Part shown: positions 1 to 9,607 of the stretch, piece after piece
Layout of the letters: the number at the start of each line of letters is the position of its first letter
How positions within the stretch are numbered: the stretch's first letter is position 1
Made by a program: the position numbers and the translations under genes
Assembly: GCF_029227915.1 (NCBI RefSeq)
Contig: NC_079875.1
Span: 27,528,001-27,592,000 of the forward strand
DNA length: 64,000 bases
From: Hydractinia symbiolongicarpus
Lineage: Eukaryota > Cnidaria > Hydrozoa > Anthoathecata > Hydractiniidae
Reading direction: 5' to 3'
Notes under the pieces: generated by a model
The model's database searches: none
What the model was told of the DNA's origin: nothing
The model's input: only the letters and a program-made list of their open reading frames with translations

Positions 1-542
1 CTCTTGATCATAGAATTAATTGATTTGATGTTATTTTATGCGTAATGTGTTGGTTGATTACCTAAACCACACGCTGTCCTGGTGGAAGCCAGCATAGATG
101 TTCATTTATGTTTTTTTATACTGATTCAACATTTCATCAATATAAGGCGTACTGTCAATACCCAGGCCGGAAAACTTTTTCAGCACGTTGTCCCTCATTT
201 GGATGTTAGATAACAAATGCTTTGCGAAATTGAACGTAACGTTGCAATGAATATATCGTATAAATTTTTCTTATCGTCTGTTCCAAATGCTATCAAGTTT
301 ATAAGCTTGATACGATTTTTATCATATTTAATTTAGCTTTCATAAATGCCTCTGCAGCTTTACCTTTTACCCAATGTGAGTACTGAAACATTAGTTCTTT
401 CTTTGGCCTAAACAAATCCCAAAATTAATGGGGTAAAACAACATTTTCTTCTTTCTCTCTGCATTTATAAAGAAGTTTGCACTTTTTGGTAGACATTGTG
501 AAATTTTAAAGCAGTAATACAACCTTTTTGTTGGGTTTTATG
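1..542. other. No recognisable gene
   Basis: AT-rich sequence with no convincing coding segment, RNA gene or repeat on either strand. It ends at the tRNA-like head of the SINE. Confidence 0.6.
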
Positions 543-891
543 GCGCCGTAGATTAGTGGTTATAGCTCTCGTACTCTGTGCGGGAGACCGGGGTTCGATT
601 CCTCTTGACGGCGATTCAACATGGGCGATTGAATGTTACCATAGCCCCAGGTTAACCCAAGCCATGTGAGGGAAATTGGGAAGATGGCACACTGTGTGGG
701 CCGTTGGATGTTGCCGGGAGTTGTCTAGTAGAGCGCGGGCCCTAATTGGGTCTGCATCGCTCAAAATGAGCATTAAATACTCTAGGACTCTCCATCTAAG
801 CCATGCCCCCTTCTGGAAATAATAGACAGGGTATATCCCTCGATATTTGTGAGGCTAGCCATGTAAAATATGCACATCTATCTATCTATCT
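543..891 (+). mobile_element. tRNA-derived SINE, full length
   Basis: A non-autonomous retroposon. The first ~70 bases (543-613) look like a tRNA gene: CGCCGT at 544-549 pairs with ACGGCG at 608-613 as an acceptor stem, an A-box-like TAGATTAGTGG lies near 549, and a B box GGTTCGATTCC lies at about 592-602. These are the two parts of an RNA polymerase III internal promoter. A unique body of ~260 bases follows, ending in a (TCTA)n tail at about 876-891, typical of SINE 3' ends. A second, damaged copy with the same body lies at 19822-19932, so this is a dispersed family and not a tRNA gene. It would need LINE-encoded reverse transcriptase to move. Confidence 0.85.
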
Positions 892-1195
892 TGTTGTGCC
901 TACCAAGAATTAGACGAGGACTTGTTCCTGCTACTTTTCTCTAACTTTGTTAGCTGGCTATCATTGACTGATAACGATGAGTTAAATTCTTCCAATAATT
1001 CAGTATTACTGGCTGCAGGCAACCTGAAAAGGACCTGCTGTGCTAATTACATCCAAGGGAAACGGAACATCCATATCAATGGGAGGCAAAAAACAAGTAT
1101 TAATTACTGCATTGGATTGGGTAATGTCCTTCTAATTTTTTCCATGAAGTTTTCTTTTCTTTTTATAGTTACAATGCGCTGTCTCATGTCTTAAG
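892..1195. other. No recognisable gene
   Basis: A 90-residue open frame on the plus strand (922-1194) shows no motif or compositional sign of being coding. Nothing else is seen. Confidence 0.5.
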
Positions 1196-1979
1196 TCAAA
1201 AATAATATTTGTCACTGTAGTTAATCGTTCTTTGCTTTTGTTGCTTTTTCTGATTGTGCTCAACAGTATTCATGTGACATACTTTCATTGGTTTTATTTG
1301 CTTAGAAACACTATTCCAGTAGCACAGGTTTTCAGTACATGTGGGATCTGACAAACCCTTAGCATTCGCAAATTCATTTTTATACAAAGTAGCCACAACA
1401 TGATTGCAACAACTACTATAGCCTGCTGTAAATGTGCAAAATGACGACAAAATGTCACTATTGTCATCAAATAAAATCCATAGTTTATGTTTATTCTCGT
1501 TAATACGTTGAGATAGGGTAACAGCACATTCAACTACTTTTCTCGAACTTATGTCACCAATGTAAACCTTATCAACCGAGCCAGATTTACAAAAAGAGTA
1601 AGCTTTTCGAACTTTATAATGTCCGATATATTCTGTTTCGAAGGCTTTGGTTGGAAGAATATACGAAAAATCTGACCACTATTAACTTTCGGAAAGTTGA
1701 TTACATCATCATTATAAAAGGACTGCTCATAAGTAAATGGATCTTCCAGCTCTTGCTCATGAAGTAGATCGTTATAGTCTTTATTAGCTTCCTAGCAAGC
1801 TGCTTGGCAGTGGTTTTTATTTTAACTTTCTGTTCATGAGCAATTAGGACTCTTGCAGCTAACGTTCTATAGGATCCAGATGTTGGTAGTCCACGTTGGG
1901 AAAGGAAAAATTGAAGTTCAGCTTTAGATAGCTCTAAAAAATTCTCCAAACATTCAATATCTTCAGACGTAGCCATCAC
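1196..1979 (-). pseudogene. SAP-like / SWIM zinc-finger protein, frameshifted remnant
   Basis: The product is read in three minus-strand frames. The N-terminus (from about 1973) has a SAP-like helix pair with 'LSKAELQFFLSQRGLP' and a basic tail. A second frame (about 1785-1670) gives 'DPFTYEQSFYNDD' and 'VINFPKV'. A third (about 1680-1196) contains a SWIM-type zinc finger: 'CTFTAGYSSCCNHVVATLY', that is C-x-C-like followed by C-x-H, and then 'CTENLCYWN'. This order matches a family common in cnidarians and molluscs in which SAP and SWIM modules precede a YqaJ nuclease domain. The nuclease part is not seen here. The frames change without room for an intron near 1785, so at least one indel is likely and the copy is probably dead. 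Whether the family is a transposon gene or a host gene is not decided by the sequence. Confidence 0.55.
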
Positions 1980-2093
1980 CTTTGCTTCATATAACTATAT
2001 ACTTTTAATAATCTTAGGAAAACCTCGCATTAATAACAAACGCCATCACAAACATTTTATCGCTATCCACTCTGTTGTTTTTGTTTGCACTGA

Positions 2094-2390
2094 CTACTCA
2101 GAGTTCTTTGCGCAACCCTGAAAGGGTCTATTGTTAAGTTTGATTGTGAGAACCATGAATCCGTTCTCAAAGACTTCGACGTCATGAAGGTCTTTTCTGC
2201 ATCGCCAACGGTGTCCATCTGAAGTTTTACTAGATTTACATATTTTCGTTAGGCTGTAATATTTAGGACAATATTGTATTCCACTTACACTATTTTCTAA
2301 ACACCATTGGAAAGTTGTTTCCTTCGAAGATAAAACTTTGGTTATTAAATGCTGATATGTTATTATTGGAAAGGTTTGCGAACTTTGCAA
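2094..2390 (-). pseudogene. Merlin/ISXO2-like transposase N-terminal fragment
   Basis: A 98-residue open frame resembles the N-terminal zinc-ribbon region of the ISXO2/IS1016-related transposases that eukaryotic Merlin transposons encode. An acidic/aromatic lead containing 'FQWCLENSVSG' is followed by the first cysteine of a ribbon ('QYCPKYYSL'), then the signature 'DGHRWRCRK' and a 'VFENG' motif, which in the family reads as an F-x-E-N segment just before the catalytic domain. The DDE catalytic domain that should follow is absent downstream (below 2094), so this is a 5' fragment. The assignment rests on motif order only, and a second cysteine of the ribbon is not clear. Confidence 0.42.
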
Positions 2391-3773
2391 TTATTGAACC
2401 AAGTTTGTTACTCATGTTGAAAAATCACCTTCACAATGTTGGCATGTGCCGATTGCGTCCCCATAACATCAGCCTCCAAAGCTGCGGTAGAACAGGATTT
2501 GTTGACAAACTTAACAACAACCTAAAAGAATAAAACAACTGTGTAAATTGGATTGGATGAACGAGGCGAGAACATAGGTCCAACATTTACCCAATTTTTT
2601 TGCCCCTCAATATCAAAAAGTCAATAATCCCTGTAAATGAAAGCTGTTCGGCAACATTCAAGAATTGCCCATAACGCGACCAAATATGTTACATTGATAT
2701 AGTTCCAAAGAAATGGTGAGTCAAATTATTAAAATTTATGGTTATCCTTACACAACTGTTAAGGTTTGTCATTAGACAAGTATTATCATTACAGCTAGCT
2801 GTTTTGTTAACTCATCATTGAATCGATTTATAATACTGATCTTTATTATAACTGACGTCCCAAGTAACCGCATCTACCATTTTCAATCGTGGCAAGCGCG
2901 ATGCTATTTACCAATGGCATGGCAGGATTTACCCAGATTACGTCATATTTGATGAATCGCCTGGCATTTACAAAAGCGTGAAAAAGTGGTCTATTTTCAT
3001 ACTTTTTCATACTTCAAAATACAGTAATACAAATAATTTTAATACATGCAGCTGAATCCAGATATTCCAGAATAAAATGCTTCACAATAGCTAGCTAACT
3101 TTCTTCCTCATTACGTGATTTTACCTTAACAGGATTAAGCAATATCAATTCTGTCAAGTGATTTTCGAATGTTAGTTTTACAAAATAATAAGAGAAAATG
3201 TATCAAGAGTTTATGTTAGGTAATAAAAAAGTTAGTTTTACAGGATAATAAGGTGAAATATATTGTGTGCTTATATTAATGTATGTGGCATCACTGTGTG
3301 CACACACACACAAGGCGTATTAATATATAGATAATACAAAATCAGGCTGTGTCCTGTGTGGTAACATAAGGCTTACTTACTTTGAGTATCCTTTGTAATT
3401 ATGATCTGTGGGTCCATTTGATTTATTCAAGAGCAAGCTTTCCTAGGCAAGATCAACAGCATCAATCTTTGAATGACATTCATTGAATTAACTTGTCAGC
3501 AGATGTATTGAAAGTATAATACCAAGCTTTTTCTATGCTCTAAATTGGAGGTGCAACTGTATCAGCACTAAATGGATGGCAAGAAGAGAAATGGCTGTTT
3601 GTGCTCCAAGTTTATTTCTTTTCCGAGACTTCAATTCGCTGTATAAACGTTCATTCCTGTTGGTCCCCATACCAACATACCAAATTATTTTTCTGTCAAA
3701 AAATCAAGCCTACACACATGGAAAATTGGATGTTTTTTAGAGAGTCTTGTTAAGTACACTTTGGAAAAATCTC
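2391..3773. other. No gene; short degenerate tandem duplication
   Basis: No coding segment is recognised. Two diverged copies of a ~58-base sequence starting GTTAGTTTTACA lie side by side near 3171-3285, and a short (CA)n run lies near 3297-3312. Confidence 0.5.
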
Positions 3774-3995
3774 TTAAAGCTTCTTTCGCGAATGACAACA
3801 ATTATCTATACAAATGGATTCAACTGAGTCAGCTTGCCATGCTATATTTTCAAATAAGAAGAAAGTAATTTCAAATGAGGTTCCTTTAGTCAAGCGGAAA
3901 TTTTTAACCTTCCCCATTTCATTCAGGACACTAAAAACAACGTCCATTCTTTCCATAACCAATATTGGTTGCCTATTTGTGTGATCGCATGACAA
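3774..3995 (-). pseudogene. DDE transposase core fragment, family unassigned
   Basis: The 73-residue open frame reads like the middle of an RNase H-fold transposase. 'NEMGKVKNFRLTKGTSFE' is followed by 'VESICIDNCCHSRKKL', where the aspartate in 'IDN' occupies the position of a catalytic acidic residue in a family whose members continue with a D-L-F-H block and a G-T-x-x-N-E block. Those two blocks are present in a separate fragment at 41315-41938, so the window holds two pieces of the same or a related family. Everything downstream of 'RKKL' is missing here. I recognise the pattern but cannot name the superfamily with confidence (a KDZ-like element is possible). Confidence 0.4.
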
Positions 3996-4178
3996 CGTTC
4001 CAACTTGTACCCCTTGGTAATGTACAACAACACACTTTTATTAAGTTACTACTTGGTGATATTGATTTAAAATGGTTCTAATAAGGAAATTCTAATGCTT
4101 TTAACGGCTTAAGTGTGACGATCGTGCCATGCAGTGGATTCATCTCAACTTAACATCGTTCAGCTTACATACTGTTCT

Positions 4179-5205
4179 TTAGTAGAAGTTCTTTTTTGCA
4201 ACAAAGTAAATCGGGGGAGGAAATTTTCCTAGCGGTTGCAATTTAGCCTGACTGACCATTGATTGGTCAACTAATATAGTAAGGCATTTACGCTTCAAGG
4301 CATCTGTCGATTCCAGTGTCTGGAGAGCCTGGATTGCGTGGTCGTTCAAATTTGCTAACTTAGTTACACGTCTCAGCAAGGTCGTTGGTATCTGCAGTTC
4401 GCATGAAGTTAGTCCTAGGCCACCTTCTTTCGTTTTAGCATAGAAGTATGAGGTAGATGTATCCATAAGGAGTCCCAAAAGGTCCTTCACCCAAGTTCGA
4501 ATGTGAAGATCAAAGGAGGTTAGTAAAGCTTTGGTAACTCGACCAAGAATGAGCTGGCGTTGGAATTTGGGTACTAGATTGCTTCGAAGAAGTTCCAACT
4601 TTTGATAAGGTTTGAGAGGTGATTTCTTGAGCCTTTATAGCAGAGCAACAAGATGCTGGGTGTTCTCGGGTTAAAATGAACGCCGAGGTACTTAAGCGTC
4701 GTATCGTAATCAGTTAAAACGACCGCTTCGCCAGTGATAAAGAAGGATGGTTCTCGAATCACGACGGTATTTCTGTCTTGTCATCCTGAGTGAAAAACAT
4801 TTCCGTGTATTGATATGCATACTTCTTAGCTGAAAGAATTGGGTCGTTACGTCGAGCAGAACGTCCATGCCAATCTTCGTCTCAGATAGGGTAATGAGGA
4901 AATGAATCCAAGAGCTCGTTTAATACCATGTTGAATATAATTGGAGATAATGGATCGCCCTGTTTCACTCCTCGGGAGATGGTAATATTCTCAACCGAGT
5001 TGGGACCGCACGAGATGGTGGTTGTGGCGCCAGAGTACGAGTCGATAACGTACTGGATAGTCTGGTCGTCCACGCTATGTTTTAGGAGAGGTCTTCTTCG
5101 TATGGAGTGCACGGAGACCGTGTCAAAGGCCTTAGTCAGATCGATGCCCACCATTGATAGATTGAGGTAACGTTTTCTGCCATTCTGGATAATGGCTTTA
5201 GCATG
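4179..5205 (-). pseudogene. R2-like LINE reverse transcriptase, deleted active site
   Basis: Minus-strand reverse-transcriptase remains of an R2-clade-like non-LTR retrotransposon. The 5' part (5205-4882) has palm motif A 'GIDLTKAFDTV' and motif B 'SRGVKQGDPLSPIIFN'. It stops at 'FPHYPI', and the very next bases continue in another frame with 'SETKIG', a segment that normally follows motif C. The FADD box (motif C) and its surroundings are therefore deleted, by an estimated 30 or so codons, with a frame change. Further downstream are the thumb region 'LKYLGVHFNP' and a C-terminal block, 'LVPKFQRQLILGR' then 'DTSTSYFYAKTKEGGLGL', characteristic of R2-type proteins. There are several stops between pieces. 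Without motif C the protein cannot polymerise. At about 5206-5220 it joins an unrelated Ty3/Gypsy integrase piece. Confidence 0.7.
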
Positions 5206-5219
5206 TGATACCTAAAGGT

Positions 5220-5559
5220 TTAAACAGCTTGTTCTACCAATCCATTTGTTGCGGGATGATATGGTGCTGACAAAATCTGTCTGGTTCCACTCATTTGAAG
5301 AAATTCCTTGAACTCTTTACTAATAAATGCCGGACCCTTACCTGAAAGACAAATTTCCGGTAATCCATGGGTAGCAAACACATGGCGCAACGTTGCGATT
5401 GTCGCTGTAGATCGAATAGAAGGCATTGGAACAACATCTAGCCGTTTCAAATATGCGTCCACAATTACTAGGAGCATCTTTCCCATGAGAGGTCTCTCTC
5501 CCACGAATGGATCAGTGCACGGTTTCTCTAAAACAAAATGTTTTGCAATGGTATTTTAA
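5220..5559 (-). pseudogene. Ty3/Gypsy integrase core fragment
   Basis: A minus-strand fragment of a retrotransposon integrase (rve fold). The first catalytic aspartate is in 'LVIVDAYLKRLDVVPM', and the family motif 'TLRHVFATHGLPE' follows. The second catalytic position, normally S-D-N-G-P-x-F, reads 'SGKGPAF', so the aspartate is replaced. The third, glutamate in the N-G-x-x-E motif, is present in 'APYHPATNGLVEQAV', and a stop codon follows directly. Integrase flanks, protease, reverse transcriptase and LTRs are not found nearby. The fragment abuts the R2-like LINE remnant. Loss of one of three metal-binding acids means it is inactive. Confidence 0.75.
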
Positions 5560-8039
5560 GAATAATAATAAAAAATAAAGTAAAATGGAAAATTTAACTA
5601 ACAGTCGGGAAAAATAAAATAACTATAGATATACCAACATTATATGACATGTTCATAAAGAAATCCTTAATAACCATCTTGACATTTTGGGGATCTGTAT
5701 CGTAAAACCCATCTTGGCTTCTGATGTTAGTAAAAAGATTGTTTCTAGCATATACTGAGGCTTTTTTACCACCATGACTATCAAAGTGGTTCTCTTGGCT
5801 TCTTTTTGCAATTATAACTGAAATCTTATCTTCTATGTATCTCTGTATACCTTGATTTATCTGTCACCTTGCTCCTTACCGATAAAATGCATGACTTTCA
5901 TGCTCAATTATGGGTCCACCTCATCTCAGTAAGGGTGGTTGTATTGAAATTTTTACACCTATTGATTATGCGTGCAATCGAACCCACCCACAAACAAATT
6001 AAATAAGGATTTTTGATGATCCATATAGTTGAAGACAAAATTTCAGGAATTTATGCCCTGAAGGTGGAGTTTACTTCTATATTAAGAATTTTTTTAAATA
6101 TTAATCAACTCATTTTTCATTATACAAGCAGTATTTATGAAAATTAGTATTGATGAGGAGTCACGACAAGATTTCTCACGAAAAAGAACAAGTGCAATAA
6201 CTAGTGTACTAATATAAGATGAATAACCATATGAATTGCACAATTACACGTCGCTGATTCTTGCGATGGAGCCGAGAGCAAAAATGATAAAAAGTGTAAA
6301 TTAAAAACCAATTTTGCAGCGAAAGGGAAATTCCCATTCAGACAGTAACTTCCCATCACGGTCAGAGTAGAAGAAACCAATTAAAAGTTAGCAACGTGCT
6401 TGAATTATTGTCCTTGGACTCAATTAAATTTTCTGTTTTTTACTGATAACTCGTGAATTAAAATGTAACTGCACTCAAATTCATGTGATTACTAGTACAA
6501 AAAATTTCTATGATCAACTGTGCATTCTTTTTTGACAATAGAAAATTTTATTGGAGATTCCTTGGCTTGGTGATTATCAAGTTTTGAGGTGCCTGCAATA
6601 AAGTCATTTTCAATATCAAAATTGCTGCGTGATCTTTATTTTCATATCATTGATCTAATACGTGTTTATAGATACCGTAGACTCTTGTAAGTAATACATC
6701 GGAAACGTTTTTTTGAAAAAAGTCTAATGAGGTGTGAATCTTCAGCCACAGGTTACTTGCAAAATATTAGCAGGTTATCTGCAGATAGTACACAAAGTTT
6801 GCTTAATTAACACAAAAATGTTCAATAAATCAAACTCCACAGTTGACAACTCCTTCTGTTTGAAAGGATTAGGTTGATTTTACTATTACTTTTATTTACA
6901 TCATCAAAACGTTGTCTCAAAATTTTGTAACATTATTGACAAGGTCCCTATATTTCGGGTCTCAAGGTTGGAACAAAAGACATCAGCTGGCTTTCCGTTG
7001 CTACTAACATATTGTTTTTTACGCATGGGACAAGTTCTTTAGCCATAGCATTCATTTTTTCGAAACAACCTATACGCGCAAAAAATATTATGATTATCAT
7101 AAAAGATAAATTTCAATAAAATTTATGTTAATCATAAAATTACCGCCACGAAATCCATGGTATAGTGGCGATATTTGTGCCCTCCTTGTGTCAAGGTTAT
7201 CGCCGCCCAACAGAACGGTAAAAAAGCGTGGTTAGTTTGTTGCTTCATATACGTTATACTGGTTCGGATAGATTCAATAGAATAAGAACTCACTGTATTA
7301 ATATGGATGTAAATAATCAGGTAAGGCTTACTTTAATGTAAATCAATGCTATATGTCGCCATTATTAACCACTCTGGTTCTCTTAATAATGGGCATTGTA
7401 CATCCATTGTTTAATTGGCTTCACTGCAATGGTAGAGTTGTGTCACGTTTGGAAGGAACTTAACAGCAAATTCTCCTACGATTTTTCTTCAAGCCAGTTT
7501 AAAATAATGGAAAATTTAAAAAAATAAAAGTTCATGCTTAGGGGCGAAACCGTTTGGTGTCAAGGTTGGTATTGTGCAATATTTGTTGTGTGTGTGTTTT
7601 CCCCCCTTTTTGACTGTTGTTGTGAAATTTTTGATTATTGCGTAAATTTTGAACTTCTGCAATATCAGTACGATCATTGGATGTATATAACAGTTTCTGG
7701 TAAGTTTTAAGTACTTATTACATTGCAAAAGGTAATATTTTTTCATTTAAGAAATATATCTTTCATTTTTTTATAGGTGATATTGAAAGTGGCAAAAAGT
7801 TTGGATCTACTCCAGTGGCATCATTAGATCGCAAAAATTTTAGCAGTGGTTACTGGAAATGGCAACATTGATATTCAACATTTGTCAAAAAGTGCAGAAA
7901 TAAGTGATGGAAAAGAAATTCCAAAAAAAAAATTCTAAATGGTTATGTACAACCTCCAAATAATATAGGAAAAATTCATTAAACAAATTTAAAAGGGACA
8001 AAGATAACTTCATGCCATTGTTATGCTTATAACCAATCA
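5560..8039. other. Long AT-rich stretch without recognisable genes
   Basis: About 2.5 kb with no protein motif recognised on either strand. The short open frames (for example 7516-7746) are lysine- and isoleucine-rich chance frames. No terminal repeats were spotted. Confidence 0.5.
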
Positions 8040-9403
8040 TATTATTAATCATAGTATATAGTTATATTTATATACATACTGTTTAAATTACAAACATTAG
8101 TAGCGGTGCATTTTTTAACAACATTATCGATACTTCCAAGCAGTCTTATCGGGAATTCATGCGTCAGTATTTTGAAGGTGCGCACTTGTCGTATGACTTG
8201 CTCGATTAAAATGCGAAATTTGCAATCCTTTTTGCTTTTTCAACTTCAGAGGGAAGCATTTGGTAACCTCCTCTTTTCCCAGGTGGAATATATAAAATGA
8301 TATTACGGGCAATGCATTCTTGCTCAATATTAAAACCTTTATCTGCCATTAAGTATTTTAGCCACAGTTTTGTCATATCAGACAAAACTGTGGCTAAAAT
8401 TTTAACCCATGTAATAAAGGTACTTGAAACCACTGCTGTTGATACTTTAAGATGTACCTCCAACAAGCCAAGTTTTATGTTCATTAGTGTCATCAAAAGC
8501 TCATCTTTGCTTGATACTTCGGGTTTTTCTTCCTAATTTCCTTGGTGACTTTACAAATTTTCTTGAAAGCCTTGACGTACGTAATTTTCCTCTCCATTTT
8601 CATTTGAATAATGGTAGAGCTAAATCATGCAGCGCATGGAAAGAGCTTACACGGTTGCACAACCTGTATGAAATAGAGCATATTGGTCGTTTTTTAGTAA
8701 CAATTCATGCATCGGTTTTGAACAAACGAATTTGCTTTGTTTATTTTTGTAGATTTGTAACTGTGTTATGTATTTTTTGTTTGTTATGATTAGGCTTTAA
8801 TTTTCTGATTTAATTATGTCGATTTCTTTTAAAAGCTGCTGGTTGTTTTTCTTGACAAGAGATAACTGACACAAAGCGTCTTCCATTGTCTTTTGTTCTA
8901 CCACAAAATCAGGCTCAGGTGGTAAAGGCTCTAAGACTGACAATTTCTTCAGTCAATGAAGTGTGCAAAGCAATATTATCTAAAACTTGTGCAGCTTCAC
9001 ATTTACTAGGATTATATTCAAGTTTTCTTCTCTTACTAAAATATCCAGGGAACAGCCAAAAATACCCACTATTTCTCTGTCACTTGGATTTTTCTTTTTC
9101 CCAGGGAACGAATAAAGCCAAAAATAAGAATAAAGCCAAATAAAATAGTGAAAAAGATGGCCACTTATTTTGCTAGTTGTGATACAAAAAGTTAAATTAC
9201 AAATTATCTGGATCTCAGTGCAAAAAAGTTACTTAATATGATATAGACACACCATATGGTAAAGGTAAAGCAACTTACTTGAATGGTTTTTCACATGGGC
9301 AGTTAAAGTGTTTTCTTTGGTGTATCTCACATATAGAATCCCGCCACTTTATCAGTCTGTAATTGCCATTAGGGCAGCCACTGACAGCACAATGTTTTGA
9401 CAT
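8040..9403 (-). pseudogene. ISL2EU-like transposase gene with THAP-like exon, decayed
   Basis: Read on the minus strand. The start codon is at 9403-9401, and exon 1 (9403-9279) encodes a C2CH THAP-like finger, 'CAVSGCPNGNYRLIKW' then 'CEIHQRKHFNCPC', ending at a consensus donor GTAAGT. Later pieces give a coiled-coil-like linker (about 9030-8770), a helix-turn-helix block 'IKLGLLEVHLKVSTAVVSSTF' followed by 'ITWVKIL' (8490-8400), and then the DDE_4-type core 'MADKGFNIEQECIARN' and 'IPPGKRGGYQM'. A frame change at about 8215 is followed by 'RILIEQVIRQVRTFKIL', which holds the third catalytic acid, and the end at about 8045. Roughly 100 residues between 'ITWVKIL' and 'MADKGF', including the first catalytic aspartate, are missing and replaced by a perfect inverted repeat. 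Several stops and frameshifts make it inactive. Confidence 0.65.
8355..8400. repeat. Perfect 20-bp inverted repeat (fold-back) at a deletion junction
   Basis: Arms 8355-8374 and 8381-8400 are exact reverse complements around a 6-base loop (ATATCA). The left arm starts ATTTTAGCCACAGTTTTGTC. It sits exactly where the transposase pseudogene lacks the segment carrying its first catalytic aspartate. Confidence 0.9.
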
Positions 9404-9496
9404 TGTCCTCAATAAACGTGTTTGAAAGAATGTAGGTACTGTCTTTCCGGCTACTACAGTGAACTGAAATGGCCGCGTTAAAGTTTGTTTACCACC

Positions 9497-9513
9497 TTTT
9501 TTTTTTTTTTTTT
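9497..9513 (-). other. LINE poly(A) tail
   Basis: An uninterrupted run of 17 T on the plus strand, directly downstream of the LINE 3' UTR when read on the minus strand. It marks the 3' terminus of the element. Confidence 0.85.
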
Positions 9514-9607
9514 CCCGAAGGGGCAGGTGGAAGCGATGTTGCTCCGCACCTGTTGTATTTAGTTATATGAGTACAGTTTCGTTAGTTAAAAATTATAAAT
9601 ACATGTA

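Noticed and set aside
543-613. A functional tRNA gene
   Set aside because: The tRNA-like head is followed by a body and TCTA tail shared with a second copy at 19822-19932, so it is the head of a SINE. The anticodon arm is also irregular.
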